Source of the DNA: UBA9676 sp963730065
GTDB lineage: Bacteria > Actinomycetota > Actinomycetes > Streptosporangiales > Streptosporangiaceae
NCBI GenBank assembly: GCA_963730065.1
Contig: CAVSQL010000017.1
Location: 186,001-250,000, forward strand
Direction: 5' to 3'
Length of the DNA stretch: 64,000 nt
The notes under the pieces were generated by a model, which was given only the letters and a program-made list of their open reading frames with translations, was not told where the DNA came from and did no database searches. Shown here in pieces: positions 36,257-43,459 of the stretch. Numbering within the stretch: the stretch's first letter is position 1; the number at the start of each line of letters is the position of its first letter. The translations under genes were made by a program, and so were the position numbers.

Positions 36257-37696
36257 ATGGGCGCGACAACAGAAGCGCACGGAAACTATGAGGTAGTGAC
36301 CAATGCAACCGGCCGGGTATTCCGCGTCGGAGAGACCGACCGGGGAGTCCTCGGCTATTCCAGGGGCGTGGTCCTCTGGGCCGCCTGGCTCGCCATGTGC
36401 CTGGCCGGCCTGCTCGAATACACCTGGGGCACCGTAGCTGGCTCGCTCCAGGCGGCCCACCACTGGAGCCTGGCCCAGACGTTCTGGGCGTTCTCCTTCT
36501 TCGTCGTCTTCGAGTCGTTCGTCCAGATCTTCGCCGGGCTCCTGCGTAACCGCGGGATCCTCAACGTGCGGTGGGCGACGATCATCGGCGGCATCGTCTG
36601 CGGCATCGTGGGATACGGGCTGCTGGCGACGTCGACGAACATCTGGCAGGCCTATCTCGGGTACGCGGTCCTGGGCGGTATCGGCTCCGGGATGGTCTAC
36701 TCGAGCTGCATCAACATCGTGGCCAAGTGGTACCCGGAGAAGAAAGGCTGGCGGACCGGGTTCGTGAACGGCGGCTGGGCCTACGGCGCGGTGCCCTTCA
36801 TCATCGTGATCGGCGGCATCAGCGGCGCCGCGATCAACATGACCCCCAGCCAGATCAAGACCTACATCCTGTGGCAGGGGATTATCATGACGATCGGCAT
36901 CGGTATCGCCGGCATCTTCATGAAGGACCCGCCGAAGAACTGGTGGCCAAAGGAGATCGACCCGCTCGACTGGCAAAAGCACAGCACCCGCGACCTGAGG
37001 AGCAACCCGCCGGCGCTGCGGCACTACAACCTCGGCGAGATGTGGCGGACCCCGCAGGCCAAATGGATCGGGATCCAGTACGCCCTGTTCATCGGCTGCT
37101 CGCTGTTCGGCGTAGCCTACTACTATCCTTTCGCACAGCAGATGCACCTCGGCAGTGTGGCCGCGGTGGCCGGCTTCGCCGGATTCGCGCTCACCGACGG
37201 CCTGGCCAGACCCGTTTACGGGTACATCTCGGAGTTCATCGGCCGGCGGCGGACAATGGCCTACGCGTACTCCGGCAACGTGATATTCCAGCTAGCCACC
37301 TACTTCGCGGGGATCCACCACAACGCGCCATTGTTCGTTGTCTTCGCGATCATCTCGGGCGCCCTGTCCGGCGCCAACTTCCCGATGACCGCGGCGATGG
37401 TGGCCGACTACTACGGCGAGACCAACAACGCCATCAACTACGGCTCCATCTACGCGTTCAAGGCGCTCGGCGGCAGCTTCGCCGGCGGCATCGCGGCCCT
37501 GATCATGACCGGGACGCTGTACGGGACCGCGCACTTCCACTGGGCGTCCGGCTTCTTCTTCGGGGCCGCCATCGGTGCGCTGGCGGCGCTGACGGTCGGC
37601 TTCCTGTGCAAGCCGCCGACCGTAGAGCAGATGAGTGCGGCGGTCGAGGCAGGAAAAGCAAAGGAGGCGAGCAAGGCAAAGCCGGCGGTCGCGTAG
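36257..37696 (+). CDS. OFA-family MFS transporter (oxalate/formate antiporter type)
   Basis: 479 residues from ATG 36257 (MGATTEAHGNYEVV). Twelve TM segments are visible, with OFA family features: an N-terminal helix RGVVLWAAWLAMCLAGLLEY; the helix-4/5 region LGGIGSGMVYSSCINIVAKW-YPEKKG; NGGWAYGAVPF; the central loop KDPPKNWWPKEIDPLDWQKH; and helix 11 NYGSIYAFKALGGSFAGGIA, which resembles the conserved part of OxlT. OxlT-type carriers exchange oxalate for formate, and some relatives carry other monocarboxylates. Directly behind a PFOR-type enzyme with the oxalate signature, it most likely imports oxalate. The start is not certain because the ribosome binding site is weak. Confidence 0.85.
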   Translation: MGATTEAHGNYEVVTNATGRVFRVGETDRGVLGYSRGVVLWAAWLAMCLAGLLEYTWGTVAGSLQAAHHWSLAQTFWAFSFFVVFESFVQIFAGLLRNRGILNVRWATIIGGIVCGIVGYGLLATSTNIWQAYLGYAVLGGIGSGMVYSSCINIVAKWYPEKKGWRTGFVNGGWAYGAVPFIIVIGGISGAAINMTPSQIKTYILWQGIIMTIGIGIAGIFMKDPPKNWWPKEIDPLDWQKHSTRDLRSNPPALRHYNLGEMWRTPQAKWIGIQYALFIGCSLFGVAYYYPFAQQMHLGSVAAVAGFAGFALTDGLARPVYGYISEFIGRRRTMAYAYSGNVIFQLATYFAGIHHNAPLFVVFAIISGALSGANFPMTAAMVADYYGETNNAINYGSIYAFKALGGSFAGGIAALIMTGTLYGTAHFHWASGFFFGAAIGALAALTVGFLCKPPTVEQMSAAVEAGKAKEASKAKPAVA

Positions 37697-37723
37697 CGGC
37701 AAGATGAGCTGGCAGCACCCCAG

Positions 37724-37771
37724 GATCGTGGTGGGTCACGTGTGCCCCGGCATGTGTGACCCACCACGATC
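37724..37771 (+). terminator. Strong hairpin after the OFA gene
   Basis: A perfect 16-base inverted repeat GATCGTGGTGGGTCAC / GTGACCCACCACGATC (37724-37739 and 37756-37771) with a 16-base loop. It starts 28 bases after the transporter stop and lies just before the small gene at 37823. There is no U-run, which is common in actinomycetes. It could be a terminator, a transcript-stability element, or a dimer-binding operator. Confidence 0.55.
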
Positions 37772-37822
37772 ATGGAAAGGAGCGGCATAGGAAGGCCAAC
37801 CTCTGCGCGAACGGAGCAGCCG

Positions 37823-38095
37823 GTGATCGAGGGTTACCCGTACGAGCTCAGGCTGCCCGAGGCACCGTACCGGTTCGAGTGGCAGGGCGAGGCCGCCGTG
37901 GACGCCCGCAAGCACGCCACCGACCTCTACGCGGAGGAGCGCTACACCCACGCCGACGGCACCCTCACGGTCATCCGTGAGTACCGCTCGGACGGCACCT
38001 TCCACATCATGTCGGACCGGGGCGAGATCGAGCTCATCGACAACGCCCAGAACCCCCTCGCCTCCGACCCGGTCAGCGTGGTCCGGCTGCCCTGA
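37823..38095 (+). CDS. Small unknown protein next to the oxalate operon
   Basis: 90 residues from GTG 37823 (GGAG 8 bases upstream); an ATG at 37772 would add 17 residues. It is almost certainly a real gene, with an all-beta pattern (YPYELRLPEAPYRFEWQGEA, YTHADGTLTVIREYRSDGTF, HIMSDRGEIELIDNAQNPLA). No domain is recognised. It follows the transporter after a long hairpin and converges with the GntR regulator. Confidence 0.6.
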   Translation: MIEGYPYELRLPEAPYRFEWQGEAAVDARKHATDLYAEERYTHADGTLTVIREYRSDGTFHIMSDRGEIELIDNAQNPLASDPVSVVRLP

Positions 38096-38176
38096 GCCGC
38101 GGGGCTCGTACCCACCGTCCGGCACCTGGCCGTGGCGCTCCGGCAGCGCGGCGGGCGCCCCGAGCGCGGGCGCCGG

Positions 38177-38860
38177 TCAGGCGGGCGGCCGGTGGTAGGC
38201 GGCCCGGGTGCGCTCGGTGTGCTTGCGGGCGATCGACGACGCGCGCCCCACGTCACCGGCCTCGATGGCCTCGACCAGGTCCCGGTGCTCGGCGCACGAC
38301 TCGTGCCCGCGCACCGGGGCCACCTGCCGGTAGTACCAGCGCACCCGCCGGCCCACGATATCGGCCAGCTCGGCCAGGACCGCGTTGCCCGCCACCCGGG
38401 CCAGCTCCGCGTGGAACTCGGTGTTCACGGCCACGAAGCGCCCGGTGTCGCCGGCTTCGACCGCCGCCTCGCCCTCGTGGCAAATCAGCCGCAGCCTGGC
38501 CAGGTGGCCGTCGGTCGCCGCCGCCGCCGCCAGCCGGGCGGTCTCGACCTCGAGCAGCTCGCGCACGTCGAGCAGCTGGTCCACTTCCTCATCGGTGGGC
38601 ACGTGCACGAACGCCCCCTGGTTGGGACGCAGGTCAACCCACCCCTCTGCCTCCAGCCGGTGCAGTGCCTCCCGGACCGGCTGGCGGCTCACCCCGAGCT
38701 GGCGGGCGAGCTCGGTTTCCACCAGGTGCTGGCCGGGCCGCAACCTGCCCTCCACCACCAGTTCCACCAGCGCCTCGTAGACCGACTGCCGCAGGGGCGC
38801 TGGCCGCTCCACCGGGCGGATCGGCCCGGCCTCATCGGCTTCCCTGATCTCCGCTGTCAT
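38177..38860 (-). CDS. GntR-family (FCD) transcriptional regulator
   Basis: 227 residues. The N-terminal winged helix is clear (LRQSVYEALVELVVEGRLRPGQHLVETELARQLGVSRQPVREALHRLEAEGWV), with the wing LRPNQGAFV. The C-terminal FCD domain has the metal-ligand pattern Asp/His/His/His in VNTEFHAELARVAGN, RWYYRQVAPVRGHES and AEHRDLVEAIEAGD. FCD regulators bind small organic acids. It is transcribed towards the oxalate operon from the other side of the small gene, so it is a plausible oxalate-responsive repressor. Its upstream region (38880-38930) is AT-rich, with ATACAGG/CTATATG. Confidence 0.88.
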   Translation of the reverse strand: MTAEIREADEAGPIRPVERPAPLRQSVYEALVELVVEGRLRPGQHLVETELARQLGVSRQPVREALHRLEAEGWVDLRPNQGAFVHVPTDEEVDQLLDVRELLEVETARLAAAAATDGHLARLRLICHEGEAAVEAGDTGRFVAVNTEFHAELARVAGNAVLAELADIVGRRVRWYYRQVAPVRGHESCAEHRDLVEAIEAGDVGRASSIARKHTERTRAAYHRPPA

Positions 38861-39026
38861 GCTGCTCTCCCCCCACGCAGCTTCAGCATATAGATTCCTG
38901 TATCCAAAATGCTCTCCGGGGTGGCCGGGTCCGCCCGGCCCGGCTGGGGCGCGCGGCGCCGGCCGGCCCGGCCCGGCCGGCCGGGCCGCCCGGGCAGTAC
39001 CGTGAGGGCGGGCAGGCGGGCTGCCA

Positions 39027-39042
39027 CGTAACTTCCGTTACG
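39027..39042 (+). promoter_or_regulatory. Palindrome before the mycothiol dehydrogenase gene
   Basis: CGTAAC-ttcc-GTTACG, a perfect 6-base palindrome 25 bases before the start codon at 39068. It lies in a Gly/Pro-codon-like GC stretch where chance palindromes of mixed composition are rare. A dimeric repressor site is a reasonable guess. Confidence 0.35.
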
Positions 39043-39067
39043 CATGAGAATGAAGGACGATACCGGC

Positions 39068-40153
39068 ATGACATCGCATGTGCGGGGCGTGATCGCCCGA
39101 GGCAAGGGAGAACCGGTCGAGGTCGCGACGGTGCTGGTGCCCGACCCGGGGCCGGGCGAGGCGCTGGTGGCGGTGCAGGCGTGCGGCGTCTGCCACACCG
39201 ACCTGCACTACCGCGAGGGCGGCATCGGGGACGACTTCCCCTACCTGCTCGGGCACGAGGCCGCGGGCGTGGTCGAGGCGGTCGGCGACGGGGTGACCGG
39301 CGTGGCCCCCGGCGACTTCGTCATCCTCAACTGGCGGGCTGTCTGCGGGCAGTGCCGCGCGTGCCGGCGCGGCCGCCCCTGGTACTGCTTCGCCACCCAC
39401 AACGCACAGCAGAAGATGACGCTCGAGGACGGCACGGTGCTGTCCCCGGCGCTGGGCATCGGCGCCTTCGTGGACAAGACCCTGGTCGCGGCCGGCCAGT
39501 GCACCAAGGTCGACCCGGCCGTCCCGCCCGAGGTGGCCGGCCTGCTCGGCTGCGGGGTGATGGCGGGCCTCGGCGCCGCGATCAACACCGCCCCCGTGAC
39601 CCGCGGCGACTCGGTCGCCGTCATCGGCTGCGGCGGGGTCGGCAACGCCGCCGTGCTGGGCGCCCGGCTGGCCGGCGCGCGGACGATCATCGGCGTGGAC
39701 ATCGACCCCCGCAAGCTGGAGTGGGCCAGGCAGTTCGGCGCCACCCACGTGATCAACTCCCGGGAGACCGACCCGGTCGAGCGGATCAGGGAGCTGACCG
39801 GCGGGAACGGCGCTGACGTGGTGATCGAGGCGATCGGCCGGCCGGAGACCTACCTGCAGGCTTTCTACGGCCGGGACCTGGCCGGGACCGTGGTGCTGGT
39901 CGGCGTGCCCACCCCGGACATGCGGCTGGAGGCGCCGCTGCCGGACTTCTTCGGCCGCGGTGGCGCGCTCAAGTCCTCCTGGTACGGCGACTGCCTGCCC
40001 GAACGCGACTTCCCCATGCTGACCGACCTGTACCTGCAGGGCCGGCTGCCGCTGGAGAAGTTCGTGACCGAGACCATCGCGCTCGATCAGGTCGAGCCCG
40101 CCTTCGCGAAGATGGAGCGGGGTGAGGTGCTCCGCTCGGTGGTGAAGCTCTGA
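39068..40153 (+). CDS. mscR: S-(hydroxymethyl)mycothiol dehydrogenase
   Basis: 361 residues from ATG 39068 (MTSHVRGVIARGKGEPVEV), exactly the usual length of MscR; an in-frame ATG at 39044 has no ribosome binding site, while GAAGGA precedes 39068. It is a zinc medium-chain dehydrogenase: catalytic Cys in VQACGVCHTDLHYREGG, His in LLGHEAAGVVEAVGDGV, structural zinc CGQCRACRRGRPWYC, NAD motif VAVIGCGGVGNAAVLGARLA. The full-length similarity to mycothiol-dependent formaldehyde dehydrogenases is strong. It detoxifies formaldehyde as its mycothiol adduct. It heads a run of co-directional genes to 42650. Confidence 0.88.
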   Translation: MTSHVRGVIARGKGEPVEVATVLVPDPGPGEALVAVQACGVCHTDLHYREGGIGDDFPYLLGHEAAGVVEAVGDGVTGVAPGDFVILNWRAVCGQCRACRRGRPWYCFATHNAQQKMTLEDGTVLSPALGIGAFVDKTLVAAGQCTKVDPAVPPEVAGLLGCGVMAGLGAAINTAPVTRGDSVAVIGCGGVGNAAVLGARLAGARTIIGVDIDPRKLEWARQFGATHVINSRETDPVERIRELTGGNGADVVIEAIGRPETYLQAFYGRDLAGTVVLVGVPTPDMRLEAPLPDFFGRGGALKSSWYGDCLPERDFPMLTDLYLQGRLPLEKFVTETIALDQVEPAFAKMERGEVLRSVVKL

Positions 40154-40161
40154 GCCAGCCG

Positions 40162-40902
40162 GTGGCGCCGCAGGCGCCGGCCGCCAGGATCGCCATGTGG
40201 TCCGGGCCGCGCACGGTCTCGACCGCGCTCATGCGGGCGTGGCAGCACCGGCCCGACACGGCGGTCGTGGACGAGCCGCTGTACGCGTTCTATCTGGACC
40301 GCACCGGGATCGATCACCCCGGCCGGGACGAGATCATCGCCAGCATGCGCAGCAACTGGCGGGTGGTACTCGACCAGCTCACCCGCGGGCCGGTGCCGGG
40401 CGGGAAGACCGTCTTCTACGCCAAGCACATGACCCACCATCTGCTGCCCGAGGTGGACCGGCGGGCGCTGGCGCCGCTGCGCCACGCCCACCTCATCCGC
40501 GACCCGGCCGAGCTGCTCGCCTCGTACGCGAAGGTGCGTTCCGCGCCGACCCTGGCCGACCTGGGCATCGCCGCCCAGGCGGAGATCTACGCCGAGTTCG
40601 GCGGGCCGGTGCTGGACTCACGGGACCTGCTGGCCAGCCCGGAGCCGATGCTGCGCGCCCTGTGCGCGGCGCTGGGCGTGCCGTTCGACGCGGCCATGCT
40701 GTCCTGGCCGCCGGGGCCGCGGGAGAGCGACGGCGTATGGGGGCGTTACTGGTACGCGGGGGTGTGGGCCTCGACCGGGTTCGGCCCCTACCGGCCCCCG
40801 GCCGGTCCGCTGCCCGCGCACCTGGCCGCGCTGGCCGATCAGTGCCGCCCGTACTATGAGCGGCTGCACGCACACCGGCTCACCGCGGCCGGCGTGCCGT
40901 AG
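40162..40902 (+). CDS. Sulfotransferase-family protein
   Basis: 246 residues, GTG start 8 bases after the dehydrogenase stop. The PAPS 5-phosphosulfate loop appears as IAMWSGPRTVSTALMRAW (residues about 10-27). Further family marks are DTAVVDEPLYAFYL, VFYAKHMTHHLLPEVD and HAHLIRDPAELLASY. It is shorter than classical sulfotransferases, and relatives are often found directly before a class IV aminotransferase, as here. The substrate is unknown; it could be a nucleotide-binding enzyme without sulfotransferase activity. Confidence 0.72.
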   Translation: MAPQAPAARIAMWSGPRTVSTALMRAWQHRPDTAVVDEPLYAFYLDRTGIDHPGRDEIIASMRSNWRVVLDQLTRGPVPGGKTVFYAKHMTHHLLPEVDRRALAPLRHAHLIRDPAELLASYAKVRSAPTLADLGIAAQAEIYAEFGGPVLDSRDLLASPEPMLRALCAALGVPFDAAMLSWPPGPRESDGVWGRYWYAGVWASTGFGPYRPPAGPLPAHLAALADQCRPYYERLHAHRLTAAGVP

Positions 40903-40921
40903 GGCGGACCTGGAGACCCAC

Positions 40922-41821
40922 GTGCTGCAGAAATTCGACGAGCGCAACCGCGATCTCATCGTCAGCGTCGGCGGCCAGCTGGTGCACCGGGACCAGGCCG
41001 CGATCAGCCCGTTCGACTCCTCGGTGCAGGGCGGCGACGCGGTCTGGGAAGGGCTGCGGCTCTACCGGGGCAAGATCTTCCGGCTGGACGAGCACCTGGC
41101 CCGGCTGCGGCGCTCGGCCGCGGCGCTCGCGTTCGCGTCGGTCCCACCGGACGGGGAGATCACCAGCCAGATCAGCGCGACGCTGCGGGCCAACGCGATG
41201 ACCGACAACGTGCACATCCGGCTCACCCTCACCCGCGGGGTCAAGATCACCAGCGGCATGGACCCGCGGCTCAACACCGGCGGCCCCACCCTGATCGTGC
41301 TCGCCGAGCACAAGCCGCCGGTGTACGACCCGTCCGGCATCACGCTGGTCACCGCCAGCGTGCGGCGGCCGCCGCCGGACTGCCTGGACCCGAAGATCCA
41401 TCACACCAACCTGCTGTCCTCGATCCTGGCCAAGATCGAGGCCAACGTGGCCGGCGCCGACGACGCGGTCATGCTCGACCAGCGGGGGTTCGTGGCCGAG
41501 ACCAACGCCACCCATCTGTTCCTGGCCGCCGGGGGACGGCTGGCCACCCCGGCGGCCATGGCCTGCCCGGAGGGGATCACCCGGGCGGCGGTGCTGGAGC
41601 TGGCGGAGGGCGCGGGCATCGGCTGCGACGTAGGGGACCTCAGCCTGACCCAGTTCTACGCCGCCGACGAGGTGTTCGTCACCGGCACCATGGGCGGGCT
41701 CACACCGGTCACCGCGATCGACGGGCGCACCATCGGCGACGGCACGCCGGGCCCGGTGACCCGCTGGCTCACGGGGCTGTTCGCCGACCTGACCGCCCGT
41801 TCCGGCACAAACGTGCTCTGA
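40922..41821 (+). CDS. Class IV PLP-dependent aminotransferase
   Basis: 299 residues from GTG 40922 (GGAG upstream). Fold-type IV marks: VHRDQAAISPFDSSVQGGDAVWEGLRLYRG, the Lys in LDPKIHHTNLLSSILAK (residue near 160), GFVAETNATHLFL and EGITRAAVLELAEG with FVTGTMGGLTPV at the C-terminus. Enzymes of this kind are branched-chain or D-amino-acid transaminases or 4-amino-4-deoxychorismate lyases. The NxxH-free active site does not decide between them. It is probably co-transcribed with the sulfotransferase gene. Confidence 0.85.
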   Translation: MLQKFDERNRDLIVSVGGQLVHRDQAAISPFDSSVQGGDAVWEGLRLYRGKIFRLDEHLARLRRSAAALAFASVPPDGEITSQISATLRANAMTDNVHIRLTLTRGVKITSGMDPRLNTGGPTLIVLAEHKPPVYDPSGITLVTASVRRPPPDCLDPKIHHTNLLSSILAKIEANVAGADDAVMLDQRGFVAETNATHLFLAAGGRLATPAAMACPEGITRAAVLELAEGAGIGCDVGDLSLTQFYAADEVFVTGTMGGLTPVTAIDGRTIGDGTPGPVTRWLTGLFADLTARSGTNVL

Positions 41822-41864
41822 TGGCCGGTGGTAAGACGGCGGTGATCGTTGCAGACTGGAGCCC

Positions 41865-42650
41865 ATGACCGAGGCGGCTGCAGTCCCGGCAGTGGACCTG
41901 CCTGGCGGCGTCCCCATGCCGATGATCGGGTTCGGCACCTGGCTCCTGCGCGGCAAGGCGGGCCGTGAGGCGGTACGCGCCGCGCTGGACGCGGGATACC
42001 GGCACATCGACACCGCGACCATGTACGGCAACGAGGCCGACGTGGGACACGTGCTGGCCAGCAGCGGGCTGGCCCGGGACGAGGTGTTCGTCACCACCAA
42101 GCTGCCCTCGGGCAAGGCGGGCCGGGAGCGCGCCACGCTCGCGGCCAGCCTGCGGGCCCTCGGCACCGACTACGTGGACCTGTGGCTGGTGCACTGGCCG
42201 CCGCCGGACAAGATGCTGATCCCGGTCTGGCGGGAGTTCCTGGCCCTGCGCGACGCCGGACGGGCGCGGGCGGTCGGGGTGAGCAACTACTCGCTGGCCC
42301 AGATCGACCGGCTGATCAAGGCGACCGGGCAGGCGCCCGCCGTCAACCAGATCACGTGGAGCCCCGGCCGGTACGACGCCGCGCTGCTCGCGGGCCACCG
42401 GGAGCGCGGCGTGGCGGTCGAGGGGTACAGCCCCCTCAAGCGCACCAACCTCGCCAACCCGGTGCTGGCGGAGATCGCCGCCGCCCACGGCGCCACCGCC
42501 GCCCAGGTGGTGTTGCGCTGGAATCTGGAGCTCGGGGTGACGGTGCTGGTGAAATCGGCGCAGCCGGAGCGGATCGCGGCCAACATCGACGTGCTGCGCT
42601 TCTCGCTCAGCCCCGATGAGGTCGCGCGGATCAACGCCATGGCCCGCTGA
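41865..42650 (+). CDS. Aldo/keto reductase
   Basis: 261 residues. Catalytic tetrad: Asp in YRHIDTATMYGNEADVG (Asp about 50, Tyr about 55), Lys in VFVTTKLPSG and His in DYVDLWLVHWPPP. NADPH-site motifs include VGVSNYSLAQIDRL, NQITWSPGRYD and the C-terminal VLVKSAQPERIAANIDVLRF. The length is close to the short bacterial AKR5-type enzymes. It probably reduces aldehydes with NADPH; the substrate is open. Confidence 0.88.
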   Translation: MTEAAAVPAVDLPGGVPMPMIGFGTWLLRGKAGREAVRAALDAGYRHIDTATMYGNEADVGHVLASSGLARDEVFVTTKLPSGKAGRERATLAASLRALGTDYVDLWLVHWPPPDKMLIPVWREFLALRDAGRARAVGVSNYSLAQIDRLIKATGQAPAVNQITWSPGRYDAALLAGHRERGVAVEGYSPLKRTNLANPVLAEIAAAHGATAAQVVLRWNLELGVTVLVKSAQPERIAANIDVLRFSLSPDEVARINAMAR

Positions 42651-42784
42651 CCCAGCGGCCGGAGCGGCCGGTCAGCTCGGCCCGCGGCCCGATCAGCTCG
42701 CCCGCGGCCACTGTGGCCGTCGAGGCCTGCGGCCACCAGCCCGGGCCACTGGCTTCACGCGTGCGGCCCGCATACTGTCGCAGC

Positions 42785-43453
42785 ATGAGCGAGACGATGC
42801 CGCTGTTCCCGCTCGGCACGGTGCTCTACCCGGGGCTCGTGCTGCCGTTGCACATCTTCGAGGAGCGGTACCGGCAGCTGGTCGGCGACCTCCTGGACGG
42901 GCCGGAGCCGCGCGATTTCGGCGTGATCGCGATCCGCAAGGGCCGCGAGACAGGCGTGGACGGCGTATCGGCGCTGCATGAGATCGGCTGCACCGCGAGG
43001 TTGCGCCGGGTCATGCGGCACGACGACGGCCGGTTCGAGGTGGTGACCGTCGGCACCCAGCGGTTCCGGCTGCTGGAGCTCGACCACTCCCGGCCCTACC
43101 TGCGGGGGGAGATCAAGCTGCTGACCGAGGAGACCGGCGACGGGGCGGCGGCCGCGCTGGCCGTCCAGGTGGTGCAGCGCACGTTCCGCGAGTATCTCGA
43201 CGCGCTCGCCACCCAGGGGGCAGCCCAGATCGAGGTGCCTGACCTGCCTGACGAGCCGGTACTTCTTTCTTACCTCGTGGCCGCGTCGGTGATCGTCAAC
43301 CTGAGCGACCGGCAGGCCCTGCTCGCCGAACCGGACGCCGCGGGCCGCCTGGCGGCCGAGCGCACGCTGCTGGCGAGGGAGACCAGGATCCTGCGCACGC
43401 TCACCTCGACACCAGCCACCGACCTGAGAAGCTCGCCCTACAACCCCAACTGA
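42785..43453 (+). CDS. LON-substrate-binding-domain protein
   Basis: 222 residues from ATG 42785 (MSETMPLFPLGTVLYPGLVLPLHIFEERYRQL). It has the conserved N-terminal LON domain (PLFPL-x-x-VL-x-P-x-x-x-PL-x-IFE-x-RY) followed by GCTARLRRVMRHDDGRFEVV and RFRLLEL. It lacks the AAA+ and protease domains, as is usual for this actinobacterial family. The role is unknown; homologues are widespread single-copy genes. Confidence 0.88.
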   Translation: MSETMPLFPLGTVLYPGLVLPLHIFEERYRQLVGDLLDGPEPRDFGVIAIRKGRETGVDGVSALHEIGCTARLRRVMRHDDGRFEVVTVGTQRFRLLELDHSRPYLRGEIKLLTEETGDGAAAALAVQVVQRTFREYLDALATQGAAQIEVPDLPDEPVLLSYLVAASVIVNLSDRQALLAEPDAAGRLAAERTLLARETRILRTLTSTPATDLRSSPYNPN

Positions 43454-43459
43454 GGGGTC

